Notes: a model not told the origin generated them from the letters alone. 64,000 nt of DNA from Methanobacteriota archaeon (GCA_002727275.1 PBWO01000019.1:24183-88182), one strand, 5' to 3'. Positions 17,888-27,344 are shown, numbered from the stretch's first letter. Program-made: numbers and translations.

Positions 17888-18712
17888 ATGGGAGATTCGG
17901 AATCTTCGCCCCTTATGTCCGAGTTTCAAAATCTAATGATTCAGGTCAGGCAAGGGGGGACAGCAGAGTTCGCTGTGAAATCTAATGATATTCTTCTCCG
18001 CTCAAGAACTGGTGAAGGAAAAGATCCTGAAGTGGAGGCACTGATTAGGATGGAAAGGGTGTTATTTGGCATCGGCGACGAAGAAAAAATTGGTCCAGAG
18101 TTGAAGTGGTGTATGGATAGACTAAATGCGATTAGTCCCGGATCTATTAATCACGGCGTCTCAATTCTAAACATGGCTGCTTGGCATCGAAACAAGGGAG
18201 AGACGATGATGGCATTAGCAACGCATTCAGCCATATCGCCATCAAGTGGCCATCCCAAACAACTTCTTGGGCTATCTCGTCTTGAAGTGGGCAGGATGCT
18301 AGCATCTCTGGATGATTTGTCTTCAGCAATGAGGCATCTGTGGGCTGCAAGAGGATATCTGTCCGACTCAGAAATGATACCGGAGACACTAGCGGCATCA
18401 CTGGAATGGCTTGACATCGCTCTTGATGAAGTAAACGATGTCTCGCCTAGGATGCAACATAGAATCGAGAATTCCAAGCCTCGAAATGAGCCCGGAACAA
18501 CCTGGATTCCTGCCAATTCGCAAGATGTCAGGGAGGTTGTGGACATGCTACTACCAGTTCTTCTAGCTGATGTCAGCGGAACCGATAGAGCAGACTTAGG
18601 CCTTGTAATTGATGCAGCCGAAATGCTAAATGAGGAAGGGTGGATTGTCAGCCTTGAAGAGAGGATTGAGGATATTCAGGATCCTAGACTTCTAGAATTA
18701 CTCCAATCATGA
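17888..18712 (+). CDS. Helical protein of unknown function (TPR-like)
   Basis: The protein of about 274 residues starts MGDSESSPLMSEFQNLM, five bases after prefoldin beta, with an upstream GGTGAGG. It is rich in amphipathic helices and contains pairs such as GVSILNMAAWHRNKGETMMA and LEVGRMLASLDDLSSAMRHL, which resemble degenerate TPR units. No catalytic motif was seen. Its last 37 bases overlap the 3' end of the convergent Nudix gene. The location suggests co-expression with the exosome/prefoldin operon. Confidence 0.7.
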   Translation: MGDSESSPLMSEFQNLMIQVRQGGTAEFAVKSNDILLRSRTGEGKDPEVEALIRMERVLFGIGDEEKIGPELKWCMDRLNAISPGSINHGVSILNMAAWHRNKGETMMALATHSAISPSSGHPKQLLGLSRLEVGRMLASLDDLSSAMRHLWAARGYLSDSEMIPETLAASLEWLDIALDEVNDVSPRMQHRIENSKPRNEPGTTWIPANSQDVREVVDMLLPVLLADVSGTDRADLGLVIDAAEMLNEEGWIVSLEERIEDIQDPRLLELLQS

Positions 18713-19071
18713 GATATGATTGACTGGATTTCTTCTGCCCCCCATCCAAGGTTATCTGGGACATCGATGCACCAGCCCACTTCATCGATGTTAGAATCTA
18801 CCGAGCCCCAAGACAAAGGCCCGGGCTCTTCCTCGACTTGTACCCAAACAACATGTCCGCCTACTACCAATGTGGAATCGACAGCTACGGCGGTTCCCAA
18901 TAGGCCAGTCTCCTCGAATAACTCCCGTAACGCAGCTTGCTCAATCTCTTCTTCCTTACCTATTGTACCTCCGGGCAACTCCCATCCTCTTTCAGAATGT
19001 AGGACCATCACCCAGCATATATCTGGTGAATTCTTTGATGTGGTCCAAGCCAAAACAAACTCTTCTTTCAT
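18676..19071 (-). CDS. Nudix hydrolase
   Basis: Hydrolase of nucleoside diphosphate-linked substrates. The 131-residue protein contains a complete Nudix box, GGTIGKEEEIEQAALRELFEETGLLG, split here as GGTIGKEEEIE / QAALRELFEETGL, with the catalytic REXXEE core. The N-terminus (FVLAWTTSKNS) and a strand before the box fit MutT-like proteins, but the substrate is not evident. Its ATG overlaps the stop of the upstream TPR gene by four bases, so the two are translationally coupled. Confidence 0.88.
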   Translation of the reverse strand: MKEEFVLAWTTSKNSPDICWVMVLHSERGWELPGGTIGKEEEIEQAALRELFEETGLLGTAVAVDSTLVVGGHVVWVQVEEEPGPLSWGSVDSNIDEVGWCIDVPDNLGWGAEEIQSIISHDWSNSRSLGS

Positions 19072-20033
19072 AACATACTCCGGATTTCTTCGACTTTTTC
19101 GATTGCCCCTTCAATTCCTTCTGCTGCCATCCTCCTTGCTAGGAAGAATGCTTCAGTCAACCTTTCTTCTCTCAATAAGACATCAACTTCATTCAAGGGA
19201 AGGACTCCTTCATCTTCTGCATGTGTTTCTTGAACAGAAGAAATGGGATGGCCTGCGAGAGACTGCATTCTACTCAAGAACTCGACTCTAGAGTCAATTG
19301 CAGGAGTATTCCAGGATGCCGAAGTATTGTCATCCATCTTGGATTCCATACGTTCGATGAATCGGTCTCTAGCGGGAATCTCTGGAAAGTGCAGTTGTGC
19401 TTGATCGTAGCACATCCATGCATTGTCAAACTCCCCTCTTCTCTCATGCATCCGGCCTAATTCTCCCCAAGTCTCGTGATTGTTCGGCCTATGGGCCAGA
19501 ACCAATTTTGATAGTTCCAAAAACTCATCCTCGTAACCCGAGTCTCTCAAACGCTCCAATCTTCGTGAAAATAGGACATTTGCTCGAATATCTCTCAAAT
19601 CAAGAATCCTCAATCTACTGCAAAATCCATCAACACCGCCATCAGAACCATTGGTAATTTCCCACCATGCATCTGGATCTAGAGGATCTGCTCCTAGACT
19701 AGCCTCAAGTATCTCAGAACCCATCTCACTCATGTCAACTCCTTCCAATTGGTTCAATGAATCCGGGTCTCTACCTAGTACAGAAAATAACTCGACAAGT
19801 ACGGCTCTAATTCCAGAATCATCACCTGCCAACAACTTAGTTTCAACCAGTACCCTCCAGTTATCGGGATGAGTAAAGTCGTGGAGAACAGCTTGCCTAG
19901 CACTTTGTTCCGCCCAACCAATGTAATCCGAATCATTTTGCGACATATTGAGAAATTTTTGGGCCTGACTACGGTGTCTATTACCTAGGCTTCGCCGCGG
20001 GTGTTGCAGGCTCGCGCCGATGTCAGTTGCCAT
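19068..20033 (-). CDS. TPR-repeat protein
   Basis: The 321-residue soluble protein is made of tetratricopeptide-like helices. The clearest unit is NNHETWGELGRMHERRGEFDNAWMCYDQAQ near residue 190, given here in part as ETWGELGRMHERRGEFDNAW. The C-terminus also looks TPR-like (LLREERLTEAFFLARRMAAEG). The start is uncertain: the frame opens at 20033, but the Met at 19946 (MSQNDSDYIGW) better fits the first helix. It is followed by a four-base overlap with the Nudix gene and lies just downstream of ubiD. Partner unknown. Confidence 0.78.
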   Translation of the reverse strand: MATDIGASLQHPRRSLGNRHRSQAQKFLNMSQNDSDYIGWAEQSARQAVLHDFTHPDNWRVLVETKLLAGDDSGIRAVLVELFSVLGRDPDSLNQLEGVDMSEMGSEILEASLGADPLDPDAWWEITNGSDGGVDGFCSRLRILDLRDIRANVLFSRRLERLRDSGYEDEFLELSKLVLAHRPNNHETWGELGRMHERRGEFDNAWMCYDQAQLHFPEIPARDRFIERMESKMDDNTSASWNTPAIDSRVEFLSRMQSLAGHPISSVQETHAEDEGVLPLNEVDVLLREERLTEAFFLARRMAAEGIEGAIEKVEEIRSML

Positions 20034-20041
20034 CTAAAACC

Positions 20042-21313
20042 TCACAACACGCTCTCATAGGGGGAACGATCGACTCCAGGTGGCAAGGTAGCATCAATCC
20101 CTATCTTGCTAGTCAAACCATCAACTCCTCTCGATGGATCTAAACTAGATCCCTTTTGATCAGAGAGGATGACAGTATTTCTGTCAGGTTGCCAACGAGT
20201 CATCAATGCCCATTCAACACGCACAGGGTTGGAACAGTCTATGTCTGTGTCGACTATGGTGACTTGTTTCATCGAACGATGCCCATTCAAAGCCGCATGA
20301 ATCGCTTTGATACCATCTCCTTCATTTTGTGGCTCTATTGAAACAACTGCAGACAGCCAGCCGCTACCTCCGTCAGTCAGGTAGACATCAGTACAAGGTA
20401 CGACTTCGTTCACAGCAGATTTGATGGTCGGTGCTCTAGGCAGCCCCATGAGTGTCCTATGTTCTACTTCAGCTGGAATTAGTGCATGAAAGATGGCTGC
20501 ATCCCTGTGATGAACTGCATGATATTCAATTACAGGCTCTTGCCTGACATCATCTACAGTACCGGTAATGTCGACATAGGGCCCTTCATCATCGTCTCTG
20601 AGAGTGATCCTAGCCTCCATTGCATATTCAGAGTCCGCAGGCACTTGGACTCCGTTCGATAAAGTCACTAGCTCTAGTGGCTTACCATGTAGTCGCTGAT
20701 GGAGGGCTGCTGCAACAGTCAATTCATCCAAGTCGTGAGTGAAGGACATAGCAGCAGCCAGAAGTACAGTTGCATCGGGCCCATTGACTACCGCGATATC
20801 TATCTCGTCACCATTAGCTCGAGCATTATCTGTCATAGTCCTGAGATGCCTGGGTACAAATCGAGAAACACAGTTATTTGCATCGCGTAGGAATTGACGG
20901 TGAAATGACATGTTCCTCACGCCTCCATATTGAGCAATTATGACTGAGGCAGATTGGTATCGCCCTCTGTCTTCAGGGTAATGCCAAGGGATGGGAATAG
21001 AAGTAAGATCAACAGTTTTTTGTGTGTTCTCGAAAACTGGAGCATCTTCCTTCTCAATTACCACGGGCTCTTCAGGATTATCCATAGCCCAAGCCAGGAT
21101 GTCAATTAACTCTCCAGGGGTAATTTCGAATATCGAGCACAACCTGTCTCTGGCAAGAACATTCAGGGCGGAACGTAATTCCCCAGTTCCTTCGATTTGA
21201 TTGAACATTACAGCTTTGTGTCCTATGGATTTGGAATGCTCCAACATGTCATGGTTGACACTAATTTGCTCATCAACTTCTTCAACTCCCGCCAACAAGT
21301 CCCTGAATGCCAT
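20042..21313 (-). CDS. ubiD: UbiD-family prenylated-FMN decarboxylase
   Basis: Decarboxylase of the UbiD family, which uses prenylated FMN. From ATG 21313 (MAFRDLLAGVEEVDE) it has about 423 residues, typical for archaeal UbiD. It shows PIPWHYPEDRGRYQSA, the RNMSFHR strand and a Glu-containing LIPAEVEHRTLMG region near the active site. In archaea one UbiD branch is trans-anhydromevalonate-5-phosphate decarboxylase, which makes isopentenyl phosphate. IPK and IDI-GGPPS are encoded 3.5-6 kb away, so this role is plausible but not proven. Phenolic or polyprenyl-benzoate decarboxylation is the alternative. Confidence 0.9.
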   Translation of the reverse strand: MAFRDLLAGVEEVDEQISVNHDMLEHSKSIGHKAVMFNQIEGTGELRSALNVLARDRLCSIFEITPGELIDILAWAMDNPEEPVVIEKEDAPVFENTQKTVDLTSIPIPWHYPEDRGRYQSASVIIAQYGGVRNMSFHRQFLRDANNCVSRFVPRHLRTMTDNARANGDEIDIAVVNGPDATVLLAAAMSFTHDLDELTVAAALHQRLHGKPLELVTLSNGVQVPADSEYAMEARITLRDDDEGPYVDITGTVDDVRQEPVIEYHAVHHRDAAIFHALIPAEVEHRTLMGLPRAPTIKSAVNEVVPCTDVYLTDGGSGWLSAVVSIEPQNEGDGIKAIHAALNGHRSMKQVTIVDTDIDCSNPVRVEWALMTRWQPDRNTVILSDQKGSSLDPSRGVDGLTSKIGIDATLPPGVDRSPYESVL

Positions 21314-21395
21314 AATTAGGGCCCGACGAGTCTTCTGCTTCAATGTTGGCGAGGTTGGGCTCTGAATGAGCTCACCTACGGTGAGTCCGTCACGC

Positions 21396-21405
21396 TCTTA
21401 TATGG
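21396..21405 (+). promoter_or_regulatory. Probable TATA box for the uS12-uS7 operon
   Basis: TCTTATATGG stands 38 bases before the TTG start of uS12 in the divergent spacer shared with ubiD. This is the expected distance for an archaeal promoter with a short leader. Just upstream is a small inverted repeat, CTCACC-TAC-GGTGAG at 21371-21385. Confidence 0.5.
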
Positions 21406-21442
21406 GGGGTAGGTCGGCGAGGCGTCATTCTGAGGTGTACAC

Positions 21443-21883
21443 TTGGGTCGTGGATTATTCTCCGGATCAAAGATGAAGAATGATCGTAAGAAATATCGCT
21501 GGAAGGAGCGCAAGTTCAGAGACCGTGAGATCAAGCGCCGCCAAGGTGGAGTACTCAAGCACGACCCACTCAAGGGCAGTACACAAGCAAAAGGCATCGT
21601 AATAGAAAAGGTAGGTTTCGAGGCTAAGCAACCTAATTCAGGAATCAGAAAGGCAGTCAAGATTAGCCTGATTAGGACCGGAAACAAACTCACAGCATTC
21701 GCACCTGGGGATGGTGCGATTTCCTTCATCGACGAGCACGATGAGGTCCTAGTAGAGGGAATAGGGGGTAGAATGGGTAGATCGTACGGTGACCTTCCCG
21801 GTGTTCGTTACAAAGTCATCAAGGTCAATGGAGTTTCTTTGGATGAGATGGTCCGGGGCCGCAAGGAGAAGCCAGTAAGGTGA
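21443..21883 (+). CDS. rps12: Ribosomal protein uS12
   Basis: Decoding-centre protein of the small subunit. The 146-residue protein contains [12 protein letters not shown] and [19 protein letters not shown] and ends GRKEKPVR, all hallmarks of archaeal uS12. The TTG at 21443 is chosen as start because the resulting [14 protein letters not shown] aligns with the conserved N-terminus of archaeal uS12; starting at the internal ATG 21473 would lose it. It heads a uS12-uS7-EF-2 cluster (str-operon order). Confidence 0.97.
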   Translation: MGRGLFSGSKMKNDRKKYRWKERKFRDREIKRRQGGVLKHDPLKGSTQAKGIVIEKVGFEAKQPNSGIRKAVKISLIRTGNKLTAFAPGDGAISFIDEHDEVLVEGIGGRMGRSYGDLPGVRYKVIKVNGVSLDEMVRGRKEKPVR

Positions 21884-21887
21884 TTCA

Positions 21888-22496
21888 ATGTCGGATGAAG
21901 CAAGCGTCGAGACAGAGAAGCCTATTGCAGGCATTGGCACCATGGTCTTCGGAAAATGGGATGCCGCTGAAGTTACCTGTTCAGACCCAGGCCTAGCACC
22001 ATACATCAATCTCACAACAATCGGAACTCCTCATTCAGGCGGGAGACATGCAAACGCTTGGTTCGGCAAATCGAAGCTGTCTGTAGTCGAGCGATTCATC
22101 AACAACATGATGCGAACCGGCAAGTTCTCCGGAAAAAAGCAGCACTGTGCGAGAGCCTTTGAGAACGCTCTTGATAGAATCGCTCAGAAGACTGGTGAGA
22201 ATCCTCTGCAGAAGTTCATCGATGCAATCATTGAAGCTGCCCCCTGTGAGGAGATTACTAGAATTAAGGTCGGAGCAGTCAGTCAGCCAAAGGCAGTCGA
22301 CTCATCTCCGAATCGTAGACTTGACATTGCTCTGAGAAATATTGCACTCGGCTCTACTTCTGCCACCGCAAAAAGTCGCAGAACTTTGACGGAAGGCATT
22401 CTGGCAGAGTTATCTAAGGCGGCTGAAGGGGACATTACATCCTTCTCCGTAGGCAAGCGAGAGGAGATCGAGAGAATAGCTGCATCTGCCCGATGA
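21888..22496 (+). CDS. rps7: Ribosomal protein uS7
   Basis: Head protein of the small subunit that contacts the 3' domain of 16S rRNA. The 202-residue protein has SKLSVVERFINNMMRTGKF, RIKVGAVSQPKAVDSSPNRR and the C-terminal KREEIERIAASAR typical of archaeal uS7. It begins four bases after uS12 and has an acidic N-terminal extension of about 20 residues. Confidence 0.97.
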   Translation: MSDEASVETEKPIAGIGTMVFGKWDAAEVTCSDPGLAPYINLTTIGTPHSGGRHANAWFGKSKLSVVERFINNMMRTGKFSGKKQHCARAFENALDRIAQKTGENPLQKFIDAIIEAAPCEEITRIKVGAVSQPKAVDSSPNRRLDIALRNIALGSTSATAKSRRTLTEGILAELSKAAEGDITSFSVGKREEIERIAASAR

Positions 22497-22595
22497 TGGC
22501 AATTACTTACAACAAGACTACTGAGAGTCGTTTCAGTTGTCTCACAATCGGATTTATGAACCGTAGTCAGGTCGCCGCGACAACAGGTGTTAGCA

Positions 22596-24803
22596 ATGGG
22601 TAGGAAAGAGGACAACATCAATCGTGCAACAGAAGTAATGCACCAAAGGGATAGGATACGAAATCTAGCTATTGCTGCCCACATCGATCACGGTAAGACA
22701 ACACTATCAGACAACCTGATTGCGGGTGCTGGAATGATGTCGGAAGATCTAGCTGGAAAATCTAGGGTTCTCGATTTTGACGACCAAGAAAGCGCGCGTG
22801 GAATTACTATCAATGCAGCCAGTGCGTCTATGGTGCACAGTGTGGGCGGGGATGACTACCTGATCAATCTCATCGATACTCCCGGACACGTTGACTTCGG
22901 AGGAGATGTTACGAGGGCAATGCGCGCTGTTGATGGGTGCATCATTCTGACCTGTGCAGTCGAAGGGGCCATGCCTCAGACGGAGACTGTAGTTAGACAG
23001 GCGCTCAAGGAGAAGGTGAGACCAGTTTTGTTCATCAATAAGGTGGACAGGCTAATCAATGAGTTGCAAGTTACTCCAGAAGACATGATGAGTAGATTCG
23101 AAGAGCAAATTACCAGAGTCAATACTCTGATTCGGCAATTCGCTCCTGAAGAGCATCGTAAGGATTGGCAGGTCAGTGTCCAAGGAGGTACTGTAGCATT
23201 TGGTTCTGCATACCATAATTGGGGCATCACACTCCCCTACATGCAGAAGTCAGGAGTAAATTTCACTCAAATCTTTGAGTTCTGCCACAATGAACAACAG
23301 AAAGAACTCGCTAAGAAGGCCCCAGTGCACGAAGTACTTCTTGATATGGCGGTTGAAGAACTGCCATCACCTGTCGTGGCTCAGAAGTATAGGATCCCAA
23401 ATATATGGCAAGGTGACTTAGAGTCAGAAACTGGAACTGCCATGATTGAATGCGATGCAAAAGGCCCCCTATCTTTGATGATCACAAAAATTTGGATGGA
23501 TCCCCATGCAGGAGAGGTCGCAGTAGGTAGAATCTACTCCGGAACTATTTCTCACGGAGAAACTGTCTGGGCACTAGGTGCTGCCAAATCTGAAAGAGTT
23601 CAACAAGTCAGTATGATGGTTGGAGGAGATAGGATTCAGGTCCCAGAAGTCTCATCGGGAAATATTGTAGCATTGACTGGAGTTAGAAGTGCTGCTGCTG
23701 GTGTTACCATTACAAGGGAAGAGGATGCAACTCCATTCGAAGCAATCAGGCATTACTCAGAACCTGTTGTTACTGTAGCAGTCGAGCCAAAATCCATGAA
23801 GGATTTGCCGAAATTCATTGGAGCTCTAAATGGATTGGCAAAGGCAGATGCTTCACTTTCAGTCTCTACCAATCATGAGACTGGAGAGGCATTACTAGCA
23901 GGTATGGGAGAGTTGCATCTTGAGATTACAGTCTATAGATTGGAGGAAGAGCAGAATATCAAAGTCTCTGTCAGTGAACCCATCGTAGTCTATCGGGAAT
24001 CAATTTCCTCCGACAACAAAGGGCGTTCATTTGAGGGTAAGTCTCCAAACAGGCACAATAGATTTTACATTGAAACTGAACCGCTACCAGATGACGTAGT
24101 AAATGCACTTCGAGAAGGGGCCTTCGGTGATGGTTCAGTACGAAATAAAGATGCAAAGCAAGTCGGGGACCAATTCGCCGAATTTGGCATGGACAAGGAC
24201 ATGATGAGAAAAATCTACGCAATAAATGGTACAAACGTGTTAGTCAATGACACCAAGGGAATCCAGAATTTGCACGAGACCAGAGAACTAATTATTGAGG
24301 GATTCAACGATGTTTGCAACAAGGGTCCTGTTGCTGATGAGCCATTGATGGGCGTCCTCGTAAGATTAGTTGATGCAAAGCTCCACGAAGATGCAATTCA
24401 CCGTGGACCTGCGCAAACTATCCCAGCAGTAAGGAACGCAGTAAAGGGTGCTCTAATCAGATCCAAGTCTGTAATCTTCGAGCCAATTCAGAAGATTCGT
24501 ATCGATGCACCTAACGATGTAATCGGTGGCGTTACTAGAGAGGTCACTACACGGCGCGGAATCATTGAAGATATGCCGGTCGATGGAAGTACTGCTAGTG
24601 TAATTGGGACCATGCCTGTAGCAGAGACCTTCGGATTCTCAAACGATATCAGGGCTGCCAGTCAATGCAGAGCAGTTTGGAATACCGAGAATGCAGGATA
24701 TGTTCACTTACCTCCAAACCTGTTTGGTGATGTGACAGCAGAGATTCGTGAGAGGAAGGGACTCAAGCCCGAGATTCCAGGCGAAGCCCACTATATGGAC
24801 TGA
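22596..24803 (+). CDS. fusA: Translation elongation factor 2
   Basis: GTPase that translocates the ribosome. From ATG 22596 it has 735 residues, with G1 AHIDHGKTT, G3 DTPGHVDFGG, G4 NKVD and full EF-G/EF-2 domains II-V. The diphthamide acceptor is present as His602 in LHEDAIHRGPAQ, so the protein should be a substrate for Dph enzymes; the Dph6 in this window carries a nonsense codon. A GTG at 22587 is a less likely start. A spacer of 99 bases separates it from uS7 and holds ATTTATGAA as a possible promoter. Confidence 0.97.
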   Translation: MGRKEDNINRATEVMHQRDRIRNLAIAAHIDHGKTTLSDNLIAGAGMMSEDLAGKSRVLDFDDQESARGITINAASASMVHSVGGDDYLINLIDTPGHVDFGGDVTRAMRAVDGCIILTCAVEGAMPQTETVVRQALKEKVRPVLFINKVDRLINELQVTPEDMMSRFEEQITRVNTLIRQFAPEEHRKDWQVSVQGGTVAFGSAYHNWGITLPYMQKSGVNFTQIFEFCHNEQQKELAKKAPVHEVLLDMAVEELPSPVVAQKYRIPNIWQGDLESETGTAMIECDAKGPLSLMITKIWMDPHAGEVAVGRIYSGTISHGETVWALGAAKSERVQQVSMMVGGDRIQVPEVSSGNIVALTGVRSAAAGVTITREEDATPFEAIRHYSEPVVTVAVEPKSMKDLPKFIGALNGLAKADASLSVSTNHETGEALLAGMGELHLEITVYRLEEEQNIKVSVSEPIVVYRESISSDNKGRSFEGKSPNRHNRFYIETEPLPDDVVNALREGAFGDGSVRNKDAKQVGDQFAEFGMDKDMMRKIYAINGTNVLVNDTKGIQNLHETRELIIEGFNDVCNKGPVADEPLMGVLVRLVDAKLHEDAIHRGPAQTIPAVRNAVKGALIRSKSVIFEPIQKIRIDAPNDVIGGVTREVTTRRGIIEDMPVDGSTASVIGTMPVAETFGFSNDIRAASQCRAVWNTENAGYVHLPPNLFGDVTAEIRERKGLKPEIPGEAHYMD

Positions 24804-24805
24804 AA

Positions 24806-26500
24806 CTAGTTGATTCGTATCAATTGAAAATCAGTTAATTCCCTAAGTACCGAGACAGCTGGACTGTCAGGTAATTTATCTAGACACTCATGTGCTAGGG
24901 AATGATGATGCATAGCCCTGTCCTTGGCATATTGTATAGAGCCGCTATCATGTAATTCTTGTACCGCAGACAACAATTCGTCATCCGTACACTTTCCTGC
25001 GCCATACGCCATTCTGAAGGCCGGCATATCTTCATCGCATTGTAATGCATGTATGGCAATCAACGTTTTCTTACCCTGCACTATGTCGGATCCGGCTGGT
25101 TTCCCGAGAGTCGCTGTATCCCCAGTAATGTCAATCAGATCATCCATCAACTGGAAACAAAGACCGAGATTCAGACCCCATTTTTCCATATTATCAACGA
25201 TTTCAGGAGATGCCCCTGCGAGAATGGACCCAGTGCCTGCACATGTTTCGAACATTACACTGGTCTTGCCAGTAATCATAGCGATATATTCGTCTTCACT
25301 AACTTCGTCTCTAGATTCAAAGGAAATATCTTCTTGTTGACCATCTGCGACATTCCTGACCATCTCACCAATCGCTCTGACAAGAAATGCCAATTTATCA
25401 GAGTCTATATCTCTCGATTCGGCAAGAATCTCAAATGCTACGGCCAACATTGCATCGCCTGCATTGATCGCTGTGGAGTCATCATATGCGACGTGAACAG
25501 CTTCCAATCCTCTTCTGATGGGGTCTTGATCCATCAAATCATCATGAACTAAAGTAAAGTTGTGAATAATTTCTATTGAAGCTCCGAGAGTATAATGTCC
25601 CTCATGTGCCTCGCCCACAGCCTCGCCCACTAGTCTAGGAAGTGTGGCCCTCAATCGCTTTCCTCCACCCGAGAATAGATGCGTCATTGCACCGTGTAAA
25701 CGCTGTTGCTTCATTTTGCCAAGACTTTGCATGATTACTTCCTCGACGTGCTCTCTATGGAATGCTATAGCATCTAACAGGTTCTGCCCAGGAGCTACAG
25801 AATTGCCTCCCATGTCAACTTCTCCGAATTGTATTACACCCTCTCTAGCAGGTATTTTATGCATATCTGGATAGTACTCTTCGAAAAATTCACTCCACAA
25901 TAATCTGAACCATGGAGCAACAATTTGATCTTCCCAGAACCCATCCCCTCTCATCATCTCGGCAATCTCGGGACCAGCTACCCATTTAGTGGAAGAAATC
26001 TCATTAGGGTTAGGATCAACTTCAATTCCATCTGCAATGGCTACTAGGACATGGTCAACTTCGCGTTCAATCCAATCTGCATCCCATCTGCATTCGTATA
26101 GGAATGATCCAAGGTGCCTGAGTTCAATCTCAGACAATTGACCCTCAGAGATTCCAAGCTCTTGATGCAGTTTTCTCTTGGCCGCATTAACAACTCCAGT
26201 TACTACATCTCCATTTTCACCTGGAATATCCAAAGGATGGCTACAGCAAGTATTTGCCCATACAGAAGGGAAGGTGATCTTGTCATCAGAACGCTTCTGG
26301 ACCAGCAATCCACCTTCACTGTTGAATATTAGCACACTGAATGCGCGGTGCAGTAAACCCTCTCTAAAGTGGCAGTTAAGTTTGGTTTCTGAACCTATAC
26401 TATTGCCATCATAGTCGACTAATATACAGCGTTCTGACATCATCTCTGCTTGTGAGTCATCGTGACCCTGCAATGCAGAGATGTCTGAATCCGCTGCCAT
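24806..26500 (-). CDS. Fused type I IPP isomerase and GGPP synthase
   Basis: A two-domain isoprenoid enzyme of about 564 residues. Residues from about 20 to 210 form a Nudix-fold type I isopentenyl-diphosphate isomerase, with the catalytic Cys in WANTCCSHPL and the acid region EREVDHV. Residues from about 240 form a polyprenyl synthase with DDLMD (about 320) and DDLID (about 453). The residue five before the first DDxxD is Phe (NFTLVHDDLMD), as in archaeal-type GGPP synthases. The frame is continuous, so the fusion is real in this sequence. It would convert IPP to DMAPP and extend it to GGPP for ether lipids. IPK lies directly upstream on the same strand. Confidence 0.93.
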   Translation of the reverse strand: MAADSDISALQGHDDSQAEMMSERCILVDYDGNSIGSETKLNCHFREGLLHRAFSVLIFNSEGGLLVQKRSDDKITFPSVWANTCCSHPLDIPGENGDVVTGVVNAAKRKLHQELGISEGQLSEIELRHLGSFLYECRWDADWIEREVDHVLVAIADGIEVDPNPNEISSTKWVAGPEIAEMMRGDGFWEDQIVAPWFRLLWSEFFEEYYPDMHKIPAREGVIQFGEVDMGGNSVAPGQNLLDAIAFHREHVEEVIMQSLGKMKQQRLHGAMTHLFSGGGKRLRATLPRLVGEAVGEAHEGHYTLGASIEIIHNFTLVHDDLMDQDPIRRGLEAVHVAYDDSTAINAGDAMLAVAFEILAESRDIDSDKLAFLVRAIGEMVRNVADGQQEDISFESRDEVSEDEYIAMITGKTSVMFETCAGTGSILAGASPEIVDNMEKWGLNLGLCFQLMDDLIDITGDTATLGKPAGSDIVQGKKTLIAIHALQCDEDMPAFRMAYGAGKCTDDELLSAVQELHDSGSIQYAKDRAMHHHSLAHECLDKLPDSPAVSVLRELTDFQLIRIN

Positions 26501-26546
26501 GATGGTGCGACAATACGGTTGCATATAACCCAATACGGGAATTTGA

Positions 26547-27344
26547 CTAATCGTCTACAACTATTCTGGTACCGACGGTTTGACCATCAGAAAGAATCTC
26601 TAACATCCTTGAAGGGACTCTGCCGTCAATGAACCATACATGCTCTGCAAAGCCGGCGATTTCTGACGCACACTGAGCTTTCAATAAGATTCCACCAGTT
26701 ACATCGATACTGGAATCATGCTCACCGAAGAACTCCTGTGAATGTGACCAACGTTCAATCAATAACGAACCCTCGGCACCAGGGGGCCCACTGAGAAGTC
26801 CTTCCGCATCTCCAAGCAGGAATGCGCATAGCAGAACATCAGGCAATTCTTTAGCCAATCGAACCATTAGATGGTCGCCAGATAGTATTCCAAACATACT
26901 GTCTCCTTGAACATCTACAACATCACCGAAACTAACCGGAACATCCGATTCCGGACTGCGCTTGAAAATATTCACGTCTCCTGAGAATTCGGTCCCGACT
27001 CCAATAACCCATTCTCTCGGTGGTAGAGGTTCGCTTTGAATGCCAACTGCAGTTAATGATTCTATTAGTATCGAATTCAACTCATCCATATCTGAACGAA
27101 TAGTGTCTATGGCTGAATATTGCTGTTCAGATATTTCCGGATTCAAACCCTCACTGATGTGCCATTTCTTAGCTTCAATATGGCCATATGATCCAGCTCC
27201 ATGAATGACAATCACAGAGTGTCCCATTTCGATAATATGGGAAATGACCTTTGATACAGCATCAATACGATTCCTCAGTACAACCTTGTATTGTGTTTTG
27301 TCAGTAATCAGGCCACCACCAAGTTTGATGATAACCCGGGCCAT
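26547..27344 (-). CDS. ipk: Isopentenyl phosphate kinase
   Basis: Amino-acid-kinase-fold enzyme that phosphorylates isopentenyl phosphate to IPP in the archaeal mevalonate routes. From ATG 27344 it starts MARVIIKLGGGLITDK and has the glycine-rich loop with the catalytic His, HGAGSYGHIEAKKW. It also has the SFGDVV and FLLGDAEGLL strands and the VTGGILLK motif. It has 265 residues, the family length. The downstream neighbour is the IDI-GGPPS fusion (47 bases), so product flows to the next enzyme. Confidence 0.94.
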   Translation of the reverse strand: MARVIIKLGGGLITDKTQYKVVLRNRIDAVSKVISHIIEMGHSVIVIHGAGSYGHIEAKKWHISEGLNPEISEQQYSAIDTIRSDMDELNSILIESLTAVGIQSEPLPPREWVIGVGTEFSGDVNIFKRSPESDVPVSFGDVVDVQGDSMFGILSGDHLMVRLAKELPDVLLCAFLLGDAEGLLSGPPGAEGSLLIERWSHSQEFFGEHDSSIDVTGGILLKAQCASEIAGFAEHVWFIDGRVPSRMLEILSDGQTVGTRIVVDD

